From assembly GCA_963769585.1 (NCBI GenBank), contig CAVYMJ010000001.1:805754-869753 (forward strand): a DNA stretch of 64,000 nt, read 5' to 3'. Within the stretch, counting starts at the first letter, position 1. Each line of letters opens with the position of its first letter. The notes below the pieces were generated by a model. The model had not been told where the DNA came from, ran no database searches, and saw only the letters and a program-made list of their open reading frames with translations. This DNA is from SSC3 sp963769585. Its GTDB lineage: Bacteria; Actinomycetota; Actinomycetes; Propionibacteriales; Nocardioidaceae. Below are positions 55,279-64,000 of the stretch, in pieces. The position numbers were made by a program, and so were the translations under genes.

Positions 55279-58200
55279 CTAGAGCATGACCTCGTCGGCG
55301 AAGACCAGCCGCTGCTCCCAGACCGCAGGAGCCACGGCCAGTACCGGACCGGCCTCGCGTGGTGAGGGTGGGTCGCCGGGGAAGCGTTCCCACTCCTCGA
55401 CGACAACGCGCCAGGTCGACGGTGGCTGGCCCGGCGGAGGAGTGGCCGGGTCCAGGGGTCTGCGCAGCACGATCTCCTGACCCGCTGCGAGCTCGCCGGT
55501 CCACACCGCTGCGTGGCCGGCTTGGTCGGCGCTGCGGATGGGAAGCTCCTGGGTGGCCACCGTTGTCCAGCCCAGGTCGCTCTTGATGGCCGGGTCCTTC
55601 TTCTGCAGACGGGCGACCACGAGACGGTTCTGGCTGATGAGCGCCGCGAAGCCGGGAGTCGGGCGATCCACGATGCGCACTGCGGGCTGGCGGGTCCCGA
55701 CCGAGCCGGAGAGCACCACCCGAACGTGGGAGGAGTCGGTCCGAGACACCGAGACAGTGCGCTCTGGTGGGAGCTGGACGAAGTCACACCGGGCGGGCAT
55801 GGAGAGGTGGCAGCCGACGACCGACGAGGGCTGGTAGCGAGCCACTGCCAGCCGGACGAACGACCACATGGAGTGGCCAGGGTCGAGGGCCACGTCGACG
55901 TACCAGAGCTTGCGCTCGGCGTTGTACTGCGGCCGGTAACCCACCACAGTGACCGGGAAGTCGCCGTTCTGCGTCGGAAGCGTGACCGCCGCGTCGAGCC
56001 GTACCGGTCGCCCGGGGTCGTCACGGTCCTCGAAGCCGCTGAGCGCCACGATGTTGTCGAGCAGCATCGGCCTCATCGCACGGTTGTCCCACTCGGCCGC
56101 GTGCCAGACAGGGTCGGCCCCGACCTTGGAGACCCAGGGGAAGCCGGACTGGTCCTCGGGAGGGGGGCCGAAGACGTCGTTGCCGTTCGGCGCCAGCAGT
56201 ACGCCGAGAAGCTCTCCGCTTCCGGTGGAGTACCACGGGCGCTCGAGGTAGATCCGCACGCCCGCGCGGCGTACGTGGCGGCGAGCCATCGGCTGCTCCG
56301 GCTCGGTCCCGTAGTCCCAGCGAAACAGCGGGATCACCGAATGTACGACGGGCGCAGCCGGTCGTGCCGACGAGGGGATGTCGAGGGTCACCGTGGCCGA
56401 GACGACCGACCGGCCGTCATCGAGCGGGTCGGAAGGGTCCGGATCGAGCAGGTCGGGGGCGAAGTACTCCCGGAACCGGGTGCTGGCCCGGAACCGGTAG
56501 GTGACGTCGCGGTGCTTGGTGTCGGTGAACTGGTGCAGTGCCTTGTGCAGCGCGATCGGACCGAAGCCCGGGGCCTCGACGACCTTGTCGATCGCGGTGA
56601 GGACGGCGATGTCCTCCCACTCTTGGACGTTGGTCTGGAAGGCGGCCTCGGACTGCGGGTTCTCCCCGGGTCCGTCGGCAGCGAGATCGTCGACGACGTC
56701 AACCCACGACGCCTCTGCGGTCACACTGTCCGTGGAGGGGCCGTGCAGGTCCAGGCCACCCTCGAGCCAGGCGGCAGTCTGCCCAGCGAGCCGACGCGGC
56801 GCCAACTTGGTGGGGCGCGGAGCCTCCAAGGGGCGGGGGACGGCATGGACCAGGATCATCTCCTCGGACGGGGACAGGCCCCACAGCCACCCATCAGCGG
56901 CGGCCTCGACGACCTCCGGATTGCCGGTGAAGACCGGGCTGAGCGTCCGCCAGGGACCGAGCAGGTCGAGCTTCTCCTTGGGGATCGAGGAGGACAACCG
57001 CAGCTTCTGGATGTCCCCGGCCGGGAGGCGGAGCTTGACCACCCTGCCGTCGACGCGGCCGCCCAGCTCGTCGGAGCCGACCAGCACCAGGCGGTACGGC
57101 GCAGCGGTCGGCCACTTCCCGGCGTACGCCGTGGTGAAGCCCTCGCTGTCGAACGGGAACGGCAGCGGCACCGGCCGGTCCTTGCCGGCCTCGGGGAACA
57201 CGAAGGAGACGCCTGCCGCGAGGGGATCGGGCAGGTACGGGATGGTCAGGTCGTCGGTGTCGTGGACGACGTACTGCCCCGGCGCCGGCGCTTCGCCCGC
57301 CTGGAGCGGAAGCTGCTTGAGGTCAGTCTGGGGCACGGGCGGGTCGACCAGCCGGATCCCCGGCTGCGGGAGGCGGCTCGCCGGGTTGTCGAGGTCCGCC
57401 CTGGTCTGGTCGTGGAAGGAGCCGTCCTCGGTCAGTGCCCAGGCGAGCATGGCGTTGGCCTTGGCCTTCTCGGCCGCCGAGGCGCCGATGCCAAGGTCGA
57501 ACATCCCGTGCAGCTCCGCGGTCATCTGGGTGGTCTTCGGTGGGGCGAGGTGGCGCTCGGACGTGGCCGCATACGTGGAGTGGGTCGCGTGCACGGCGGC
57601 GGCGTACGCCTGGGGCGGCGTGACCGTGATCGCTAGCGTCGCCGGGTCCTGGGTCACCCCTGAGCGGATCACCAGGACACGCAGGGACTCGCCTTCGGTG
57701 AAGGGCCCCCGCGGTACGACGGCAGGTGGCTGCACCGGGTCCCAGCGCAGGAACGGCTTGAGTTTGGTTACCGTGGCCAGGGCCTTGACTGCGAGCTCGG
57801 AGACCGACCCGACCAGGCTCAGCGAGGCTGCCTGGGTGGCCGCGAGCCTGCTCAGCGCCGGCACCTCGTTCACGGCCGTCTCGCGGACCAGTGGATGATC
57901 CACCTCGGCCACCGCACGCTCGGCCGCAGCCTGGACCGCGGTACGCCGCAGTGAGCGGGCCGCGGCGCCGGGCAGGGCGATCCGGGTCCGGCCGAGCTCG
58001 GTCAGCCGGGGGGCCACCAGGGACCTGAGGCCGTCGTCCAGCATGGTCCGTTCGGGCGGTACCACGAGGCGGGCGGCCGTAAGCGCATTCGTGGACGCGT
58101 GCCGCAAGGCGGTGGACCACAGCGCTGCGCCGTCCGGCGACCACGTGGAGACCAGGTCACCGACCGCGGTCGCCAGCTCGGCCGCAGGCGCAGCCGGCTG

Positions 58201-59925
58201 CGGGTCGAGCTCATGCGGTCGGCTGTTGCCCGCCAGGTCGACCTGCCAGGCGCGGAAGGCATACGCGCGGCCGTAGCGCAGCCGCGGGAGCGACCCCGGC
58301 TTAGCCTGGTTGCTGAAGGTGATCGGATGTGGGCTGTTCTTGTCCCGCTCCGTCCCGGTCTCCTCCACGATCTCGGGACGCGTCGGGTCGGAGGCCAGTT
58401 CCTGCGGTGTCGCCTTGCGGATACGCCGCCCCGGTCGCGGAGCAGCCAGGCTCCAGCCCTCCCACCCGAACATCGCCTCGTGGATGTAGACCGGTGCCGT
58501 GTCGGGCGCGCCCGGCGTAGTCGAGGCAGCGGTGCCCTGGAGGAAGCCCTCGTCCTCGAGGTCGTCCAGGACCAGCCCGAAGCCGTCCACGCGTACGTCG
58601 GTAAGGCGCTTGTGCAGGGACCTCCACCGTTTGACCTCGTCGTCCCACACCTCCACGCGCATCCCGCGGGTGACGTCCTCGGTGCCGAGCTCGGGCGAGG
58701 AGCCCATCTTGGTCTCGAGGTGCTGCTGACGCGCGATCCGGCCCTTGCTGTCCTGGGCTTGCCCCGTGCGGGCGACGGTGAGACCGCTCGCCCGCAGGGC
58801 CGGCGAAGCCGCATCGATCGGGTCGCCGTTCTGCTCCACCTTGTCCATCCGCGGGATCGACCACAGGAACCGCTCGGACTTCAGGGCACTGCCATCGGTG
58901 TCGATGTCGAGCACCTCGAAGCGGTCGGCTCGGCCCAGCAGCAGCGCGCCGTCACGCCAGTCCTCGGAGTCGCCCACGGTGACGAGTGAGGAGTCCGTGG
59001 TGACCTTGCACCTGGTGTTGACGGTCAGACACTCGGCGTCGGGAACCTCGATGCTGCCCTGCAACCACTGCGAACCGGACAGCCGGGCAACGTCGCCGAC
59101 CCGCAGGTCGACCACCAGTCCGAGCTTGCGGAGCAGGGCGGGATGGTCGCCGCAGGTGACACAGCGCTCATGGAACTCGGGCTCCTTGGGGGGCAGCTGG
59201 GCGGCCACGGTGTCGGGACGCTCCTGGTACTTCTGCTGGGCCAGCGACTCGGGGCGCTCGTAGAAGCGCCGGGCCCGGTGCAGCTCGACCGCCATCCTGG
59301 CGACCAGAGCCGACGCCGTGACCACGCGTTCGGCCGAGTTGAAGTCCGCCGCGTTGAAGAGCCTGTTGCCGCCGTCGCGCAGCCAGGCGTCCAGCTGCGC
59401 GGTGCCGATCGACTCGTCGTAGACCTGGTGCCGGCGCGCCGCCGTGCGGTCTGCGGTGTACCTGGGGTCGGGGCGGTAGCAGTCGGAGGTGAACTCCTTC
59501 ATCGGGCCGGTCAGGGGGTGGTCTGCCACCGCCGGCGGTGAGGTGGGCGAGGCCAGGACGCCCGCCACGTGCATAGCCTTGGCCAGGGCGGTGACATTTC
59601 GGGTGTCGAAGCTGTTGAAGTCGCGGTTCGCCCAATCCGGTATCGCCTGTCGTCGTACCGGAGTGCGCGGGGGAAACAGCTTGGGCCAGACTCCCGGGTC
59701 CGTCCGGTCCAGTAGGGGGGTGCACTCGATCGGCCCGTTCTGGTCCCGCAGGGTGAACGTCGCGCGGGCGAGCTTCCGGGTCCAGTTCACGAAGGCGGTG
59801 TGCTCGGTCAGCTTTCCGGCCGCACCGTCGGGCACGAGCTTGGGCGAGACGAAGAGCGAGACATGGAAGTCGTCCTGTTCGCGGGCCGAGTGTGGCAGGG
59901 CCACCACGACGAAGCGGGTCTCCAT
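55279..59925 (-). CDS. Giant protein of unknown family (1,548 residues), second gene of the pair
   Basis: A soluble protein with no signal peptide, beginning METRFVVVALPHSAREQDDF followed by HVSLFVSPKLVPDG. The early part has a CxxC (HERCVTCGDHPALL, about residue 258). Beta-rich segments such as RLRYGRAYAFRAWQVDLAGN (FN3-like, about 555) and RRAGVRIYLERPWYSTGSGE (about 1230) alternate with Ala/Arg-rich helices (about 645-720). No enzyme motif is evident. Its ATG is 1 base after the TGA of the 1,291-residue gene, and the ribosome site GAGGAGG lies inside that gene's last codons, so they are strictly coupled. Codon use is like that of its neighbours. Confidence 0.85.
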   Translation of the reverse strand: METRFVVVALPHSAREQDDFHVSLFVSPKLVPDGAAGKLTEHTAFVNWTRKLARATFTLRDQNGPIECTPLLDRTDPGVWPKLFPPRTPVRRQAIPDWANRDFNSFDTRNVTALAKAMHVAGVLASPTSPPAVADHPLTGPMKEFTSDCYRPDPRYTADRTAARRHQVYDESIGTAQLDAWLRDGGNRLFNAADFNSAERVVTASALVARMAVELHRARRFYERPESLAQQKYQERPDTVAAQLPPKEPEFHERCVTCGDHPALLRKLGLVVDLRVGDVARLSGSQWLQGSIEVPDAECLTVNTRCKVTTDSSLVTVGDSEDWRDGALLLGRADRFEVLDIDTDGSALKSERFLWSIPRMDKVEQNGDPIDAASPALRASGLTVARTGQAQDSKGRIARQQHLETKMGSSPELGTEDVTRGMRVEVWDDEVKRWRSLHKRLTDVRVDGFGLVLDDLEDEGFLQGTAASTTPGAPDTAPVYIHEAMFGWEGWSLAAPRPGRRIRKATPQELASDPTRPEIVEETGTERDKNSPHPITFSNQAKPGSLPRLRYGRAYAFRAWQVDLAGNSRPHELDPQPAAPAAELATAVGDLVSTWSPDGAALWSTALRHASTNALTAARLVVPPERTMLDDGLRSLVAPRLTELGRTRIALPGAAARSLRRTAVQAAAERAVAEVDHPLVRETAVNEVPALSRLAATQAASLSLVGSVSELAVKALATVTKLKPFLRWDPVQPPAVVPRGPFTEGESLRVLVIRSGVTQDPATLAITVTPPQAYAAAVHATHSTYAATSERHLAPPKTTQMTAELHGMFDLGIGASAAEKAKANAMLAWALTEDGSFHDQTRADLDNPASRLPQPGIRLVDPPVPQTDLKQLPLQAGEAPAPGQYVVHDTDDLTIPYLPDPLAAGVSFVFPEAGKDRPVPLPFPFDSEGFTTAYAGKWPTAAPYRLVLVGSDELGGRVDGRVVKLRLPAGDIQKLRLSSSIPKEKLDLLGPWRTLSPVFTGNPEVVEAAADGWLWGLSPSEEMILVHAVPRPLEAPRPTKLAPRRLAGQTAAWLEGGLDLHGPSTDSVTAEASWVDVVDDLAADGPGENPQSEAAFQTNVQEWEDIAVLTAIDKVVEAPGFGPIALHKALHQFTDTKHRDVTYRFRASTRFREYFAPDLLDPDPSDPLDDGRSVVSATVTLDIPSSARPAAPVVHSVIPLFRWDYGTEPEQPMARRHVRRAGVRIYLERPWYSTGSGELLGVLLAPNGNDVFGPPPEDQSGFPWVSKVGADPVWHAAEWDNRAMRPMLLDNIVALSGFEDRDDPGRPVRLDAAVTLPTQNGDFPVTVVGYRPQYNAERKLWYVDVALDPGHSMWSFVRLAVARYQPSSVVGCHLSMPARCDFVQLPPERTVSVSRTDSSHVRVVLSGSVGTRQPAVRIVDRPTPGFAALISQNRLVVARLQKKDPAIKSDLGWTTVATQELPIRSADQAGHAAVWTGELAAGQEIVLRRPLDPATPPPGQPPSTWRVVVEEWERFPGDPPSPREAGPVLAVAPAVWEQRLVFADEVML

Positions 59926-59926
59926 C

Positions 59927-62900
59927 TCAAGCCTCCTCGGCGTACGCCGCGGCGTACTCGGTCCAGTAAGGCGACGTGCCGCTGCCGGCGTCGAGGATCT
60001 CTCGGAACGAGGGGTCGCCGTTAGACCCGGCGAACTGGCGCTCCGCGCTGATGCTCACCGAGCCTGAGAAGAACAGGACGTCGACCTCGACGGTGATCGT
60101 GGCGCGGCCGATCATCTTGCCGGTGTCGAACTGGTAGACCAGCTCCATGTAGAGCTCGATCGAGGCGCTGATCAGGCCGAGTACGTCGACCTCGCCGCGG
60201 AGCCGGAAGTAGCCGGTGAGCGACCCCTTCTCGCCCTCGAGTCTGATGTAGATGCCGATCGAGGCCGAGATGGAGCCTGAGGCGACGCCCAGGTCGATCG
60301 CCAGGCAGGCAGTGGCCTCCAGGCCTACTTCGAGGAGGTCCAGGCCGTCCGGAGCGACCCGGATCAGGAACCATCCACCACCGCCCAGGCACATCACGGT
60401 GAGCGTGAATGGACGCTCCCGGGTGCAGAAGTTGAAGCCGACCGTGACCGACTTGCCGATGAACGGCACCGAGATGTCTGCGCCCAGCGACATGTTGGAG
60501 AGGTTGAAGACTCCGATAGCCACCGACGGGAGTGCAAGCGTGAAGCCCGCTTTGGCTCCTTGGGCATCGACTTCCATGTACGGCGGGTCGCTGAACCCGT
60601 CGAGGGGGATGAGGTCCTTGATCGTCTCGACGAAGCTGAGGAGCCCGAGGAACTCGATGTTGCCCAGGACAACGTCGACCTCGGTCTTGCCCGTCGTACC
60701 GGCCTTGAAGGACAGGTGATCGAAGGGCACCCGCATCAGCGGGGCCGTGCCGAAGAGGGTCAGGGAGAAGTCGCGAAGCTCGGCGAGGATCCTGACCTCG
60801 GAGTCGCCCTTGGCGCTGACCCGGCCCTCGACCGCCAGCACCAGGTTGTCGGCGTCGGGATCCTTGAGCGTGAAGATCGGGGCTGCCGCCGGCCAGTTCT
60901 GCAGCCGGGGCTTCCAGTCGAAGTGGAACCGCACCTCCTGCTTCTCGACGAGGTCGCGCATCGCCTGGACGGCATCGGCGATCTCGTTGATGGTCGCCGT
61001 GGCCGTCCTGATCTGGGCGGCGTACTTCTTGAGCTCGTCGCGAACCAGGGGGGGTAGCCGAGGTGCGAGTGCCTCGACCTTGCCGATGGCAACGGGGACC
61101 TTGGCCAGGACGGCCTGGGCAAGCGCGATCGGGTCTGCGGTCGGGTCGGTGACCAGCTTCTCGACCTCGGTCAGCAGGGCCTGGACGGCGGCGGCGGCGT
61201 CTTGGGCGGCCTGCTGTGCCTGCTGGGCCTGCTGCTGCAGTTCGGTGGTCTTGCTCTGCGCCCGTTCGAGGAGCTTGTCGGCTTCGGCCTTGGCGTCCTC
61301 GACCAGGGTGACGAGTCTCTGGGCGTCCTTGACCAGCGCGGAGACCTTGCCAAGGGTGTCGGTGACGACCGAGGGCAGGGTGCCCCCGGTGAGGTCGAGC
61401 AGCTCGACCAGGTCGATGAGGCCGAAGAGCTTGGGCAGCGCACCGGCCAGGAACGCCTGAGGGTTGAACGTCTCGGTGACTGCGCCGGCGATGTCGCCGA
61501 CCGGACCGGTGGCCGCGGAGAGGGCACGCACCGGCAGGTCGGGAGAGAAGAACCCCCCGGACTTCTCGCTGCTGGCTCCGCTGCCGCCAAAGGAGACGGT
61601 CTGTGGCTTCGAGGTGGGGTCAGCGTTGGGGTTGGGCCCGTTCGGGTCATAGTTCTGGGCGCCCTCCAGCGTCTCGGCCCACACCTGGCCGACGTCAGGG
61701 GCGCCGAGACCACCCGCGGTGTAGGCCTGGCGGAAGGCGATCGCTAGTGCGCCGGTGGGCGAGAGCCGCTGCACGGCGGGCAGCTTGACCGTGGCGCCGA
61801 GCATCGACGGGACGCTGTCGCCGCCCTTGAGGGCCTTCCCCTTGAGCCAGATGCGTTCGGTCTCGACGCGGGAGTCGGGCTTGTCGCCCTGCTTGGCCAC
61901 GAAGGCGATGTTCTGCCCCGAGGCGTCGAGGATCCGGAACGTCTTGGAGCTGTACTCCTGCTCGATCTTGCTCAGGGTCGGGTAGGCCTCGTTGACCCAG
62001 AGCAGCGGTGTCCGGAACCGGAGTGCCCGGCCGTCCTTGTCGAAGGCGTCGAGGGTGAACTCGAACTCCTTGCTGGCCACGCTCGGCCAGAAGAAGTCGC
62101 TGATGTGCGAGCCTGGGAAGTCGATGTTCGGGGTGACCAGCGGCCGGATGTCGACACGACTGAACGGGAGGTCGCGTTGGGGATAGCCGCGGGTCCGCTC
62201 GCCGATGACGATGAACATCCGCTGGTACAGGCCGGCGTACGGGTTCGCGGCTGACTTGATCTTGCGCTCGGTGACCTTGACCAACGCTGCCTGATGGCCG
62301 AGGGGGAACAGGTAGCCGGGGTAGACGACGCGAACGAACTGGTCGCGGCCCATCGGGGCGACGTGGTCCCAGGAGAGCAGCGACTGGATCTCTGCCAGCG
62401 AGTACTCCTTGGTGTTCCATGCGCCGTGCAGGTCCAGCCACGCGCCGAGCGAGGACAGCCAGAGCGCGGTGGCCCCGACCGGGACAGGCGGGATCGGCTT
62501 GGTCGCTCCGATCCAGGTCTCCGCGGTCTGCCGCACGATCATGTGCCGGTCCATCCGGTCAAGCGACATCAGGAAGCCCGGGGAGACCGTGCTGGGGTCT
62601 TCGGGGTGGCTCAGGGGGTAGCCGGGGTCGAACTCGTGGTCCTTGGTCTTCCATTCGTCGCCGGCCCAGTCGCGGTCTCGCGCCCACAACGCCCGGATCA
62701 CGCGCCTGCTGGGGCGCTGCTCGTCCGGTGGGCCACCCTCGACGGCCGGCGCGTTGGCCAGGCGGCTGTGCCAGAGCTCGACGTGGTCGCTGGCGTCGGC
62801 GGCCGGCACCGGCTCCACGGCGTGCGCGAAGCGCGCCTCCTCCGTGGGAGAGATGACCAGCCGGTACGGGGCCTCGATGGCTGTCTGGTCGGCGGCGGGC

Positions 62901-63802
62901 GGAGCGCTGAGCTTGTTCCTGCGGAACCGCCCGACGACGCCTGGGGCCAGCGGCTCGGCGACGGTCAGCCCACCGCCAGGCCGGAAGATGGACCCCGCCG
63001 GGATCCGAGTACCGGCTGCCACGACCGGCGTTCGGCCGACGGTCTGGGTCCGGAACGCCTCTCGGTTGCGCGCCAGCTGCATGGCGCCGGCAACCGTTCC
63101 GGCATCGGGGGCCGGGTTGGCCGACAACAGCTCTCGGGTCGCCCTGGTGATGACGGGTCCGGTGTCCCGCAGCTCCGCTACGAGTCCCTCACCGAGGTGG
63201 AGGACCACCACTGGCCGGTCGAAGAGCGGGACGGCTCCGCGGCTCCCGGTGGTGGGGGCGTCCGCGCCGGGCTTGGCCAGGTCGGCCACAACGAGGGGCA
63301 GCCGACGCATAGCGTCGAGGATGCCCCTGGTGGAGAACTCGACCGTCGTACCGCTGAGGTCGAAGACCACCCGACTGCTACGGGCAGGGACGAAGCCGAC
63401 GCCGGGTTGGGTCGTCGCGCTCGACCGGGCGGTCTGGTCGACCGTGGGTGGGTCCTTGGCGGGGGGAACCGCGGGCTTCTCGGGCGCTTTGTAGACGGGG
63501 TCGGCCGAGGTCTCGAAGATGGCGGCCTCTGCGGCGTGCTGGAAGGCGTGCTCGACCACAAGCCGAGCCTGGCTGGACCTGGGAACCATCGCTGGCGGCT
63601 CGCTGCCCCCGGCCTGGAGGTCGCACTCCACGAAGGTGCAGGAGAGGGCCACGAGGTCCTGCGGGCGGATGATGTCGACGTGCAGGCCCTGGAGCCGATG
63701 CACCGCGCCGGGCTGGGTCAGCCGCCAGCCCGCGGCGAACGTGAGCGGCTCGAGGCGGTTGAGGACCTTGCGCGGCGGCCGCCGTCGAGGACGAGGTGGC
63801 AT
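59927..63802 (-). CDS. Giant protein of unknown family (1,291 residues), first gene of the pair
   Basis: A soluble protein starting MPPRPRRRPPRKVLNRLEPL, with a very basic N-terminus and GGGAGA before its ATG. Residues about 1-740 are mixed alpha/beta with no motif I know (for example SKEFEFTLDAFDKDGRALRF). A coiled coil follows at about 825-890 (DKLLERAQSKTTELQQQAQQ). From about 955 to 1260 a repetitive amphipathic beta region is seen, with strands such as VDVLGLISASIELYMELVYQ and GRATITVEVDVLFFSGSVSI. This end could form a long beta sheet or groove that binds hydrophobic or polymer ligands; that is inference. It is coupled to the next giant gene. Confidence 0.85.
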   Translation of the reverse strand: MPPRPRRRPPRKVLNRLEPLTFAAGWRLTQPGAVHRLQGLHVDIIRPQDLVALSCTFVECDLQAGGSEPPAMVPRSSQARLVVEHAFQHAAEAAIFETSADPVYKAPEKPAVPPAKDPPTVDQTARSSATTQPGVGFVPARSSRVVFDLSGTTVEFSTRGILDAMRRLPLVVADLAKPGADAPTTGSRGAVPLFDRPVVVLHLGEGLVAELRDTGPVITRATRELLSANPAPDAGTVAGAMQLARNREAFRTQTVGRTPVVAAGTRIPAGSIFRPGGGLTVAEPLAPGVVGRFRRNKLSAPPAADQTAIEAPYRLVISPTEEARFAHAVEPVPAADASDHVELWHSRLANAPAVEGGPPDEQRPSRRVIRALWARDRDWAGDEWKTKDHEFDPGYPLSHPEDPSTVSPGFLMSLDRMDRHMIVRQTAETWIGATKPIPPVPVGATALWLSSLGAWLDLHGAWNTKEYSLAEIQSLLSWDHVAPMGRDQFVRVVYPGYLFPLGHQAALVKVTERKIKSAANPYAGLYQRMFIVIGERTRGYPQRDLPFSRVDIRPLVTPNIDFPGSHISDFFWPSVASKEFEFTLDAFDKDGRALRFRTPLLWVNEAYPTLSKIEQEYSSKTFRILDASGQNIAFVAKQGDKPDSRVETERIWLKGKALKGGDSVPSMLGATVKLPAVQRLSPTGALAIAFRQAYTAGGLGAPDVGQVWAETLEGAQNYDPNGPNPNADPTSKPQTVSFGGSGASSEKSGGFFSPDLPVRALSAATGPVGDIAGAVTETFNPQAFLAGALPKLFGLIDLVELLDLTGGTLPSVVTDTLGKVSALVKDAQRLVTLVEDAKAEADKLLERAQSKTTELQQQAQQAQQAAQDAAAAVQALLTEVEKLVTDPTADPIALAQAVLAKVPVAIGKVEALAPRLPPLVRDELKKYAAQIRTATATINEIADAVQAMRDLVEKQEVRFHFDWKPRLQNWPAAAPIFTLKDPDADNLVLAVEGRVSAKGDSEVRILAELRDFSLTLFGTAPLMRVPFDHLSFKAGTTGKTEVDVVLGNIEFLGLLSFVETIKDLIPLDGFSDPPYMEVDAQGAKAGFTLALPSVAIGVFNLSNMSLGADISVPFIGKSVTVGFNFCTRERPFTLTVMCLGGGGWFLIRVAPDGLDLLEVGLEATACLAIDLGVASGSISASIGIYIRLEGEKGSLTGYFRLRGEVDVLGLISASIELYMELVYQFDTGKMIGRATITVEVDVLFFSGSVSISAERQFAGSNGDPSFREILDAGSGTSPYWTEYAAAYAEEA

Positions 63803-64000
63803 GACGTTCTCCCGAGAGGTCGGCTTTACCTTGCCTTTACTCGGGACCGTAGCCCTGTCCGGTCTCTGCTGGAATGGTCACATTGGGTCAGAACGGGCCA
63901 CGTCGACCACAGTGACATCCAGGGTTCGCAGAGAAGACGAGCCGCGGGGCGATGCGCTCGGTACCGCCGACGCTCAGGTTCGAGTCAGAGCACAGCCGTG
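63803..64000. promoter_or_regulatory. Upstream region of the giant-gene operon, with an 11-bp direct repeat
   Basis: CTTTAC occurs at 63824-63829 and again at 63835-63840, exactly 11 bp (one helical turn) apart, 22-38 bp before the operon start. In-phase direct repeats of this kind are used by OmpR- and SARP-type activators. Beyond it, bases 63850-64000 carry only short open frames that run off the window; no gene can be supported. Confidence 0.4.

Noticed and set aside
55513..57636. 707-residue plus-strand frame opposite the 1,548-residue giant gene
   Set aside because: Composition (Arg, Gly, Asp, Val and His in shadow pattern) and lack of a ribosome site fit an antisense shadow; the minus frame is open over the full 4.6 kb and coupled to its neighbour.
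63850..64000. Open frames at the right edge (plus from the GTG near 63912, minus ending near 63889)
   Set aside because: Both are short, run off the window and resemble no family, so neither can be supported.

Overview
The window is high-G+C DNA (roughly 70 %) packed with genes that start with ATG or GTG and often overlap by 4 bases (ATGA or GTGA). The gene set points to an actinobacterium of the Nocardioides/Propionibacteriales type: bldC next to purM and a DUF3073 gene, a furA-katG pair, WS/DGAT, DUF5999, DUF1906 proteins with peptidoglycan-binding domains, and a single-chain acyl-CoA carboxylase. The species cannot be named from the sequence alone.

Bases 1-20,700 are the conserved actinobacterial purine supercluster: the end of purC, purS-purQ, purL, purF and purM, then DUF3073, a Glu/Leu/Phe/Val dehydrogenase and bldC. 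Between these sit a fatty-acyl-CoA ligase, a two-motif membrane transporter with a coupled small partner, a PQQ-type sugar dehydrogenase, a WS/DGAT acyltransferase, aat, an MFS transporter whose 5' end looks damaged, two paralogous secreted DUF1906 proteins, a sterol-carrier-like protein and an M20 peptidase. Two striking repeat structures follow purQ and purM.

Bases 20,700-38,500 hold accessory metabolism and housekeeping: a zinc-ribbon polytopic membrane protein, an MMPL transporter, an acyl-CoA dehydrogenase behind a perfect operator-like palindrome, katG-furA, tRNA-Phe, -Asp and -Glu with a nitroreductase gene inserted between Asp and Phe, a zincin, a GNAT-crcB-crcB operon, NADH dehydrogenase 2, a secreted PKD protein, a thioesterase and a hydrolase. 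An identical 15-bp KstR-type site precedes both the WS/DGAT gene and the thioesterase gene.

Bases 38,600-44,200 encode one 1,836-residue acyl-CoA carboxylase that carries biotin carboxylase, biotin carrier and carboxyltransferase domains in one chain.

Bases 44,200-52,200 look like a small regulon island. A Crp/Fnr-type regulator is surrounded by five intergenic 14-bp sites of the form GTRA-N6-TTAC (one imperfect). The sites precede ccdA/tlpA, the crp/allene-oxide-cyclase-like pair, a membrane protein, a divergent pair (an operon with a COG1964/tetraether-synthase-like radical SAM enzyme, a methyltransferase and an SRPBCC protein; and a MerT-like protein), and a DUF427 gene. A pyridoxamine-oxidase-like protein and a REC-PAS4-histidine kinase with amplified PAS domains lie beside it.

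Bases 55,280-63,800 carry two translationally coupled giant genes (1,548 and 1,291 residues) of no family I can name. They and the radical SAM regulon are the best candidates for undescribed biology here.
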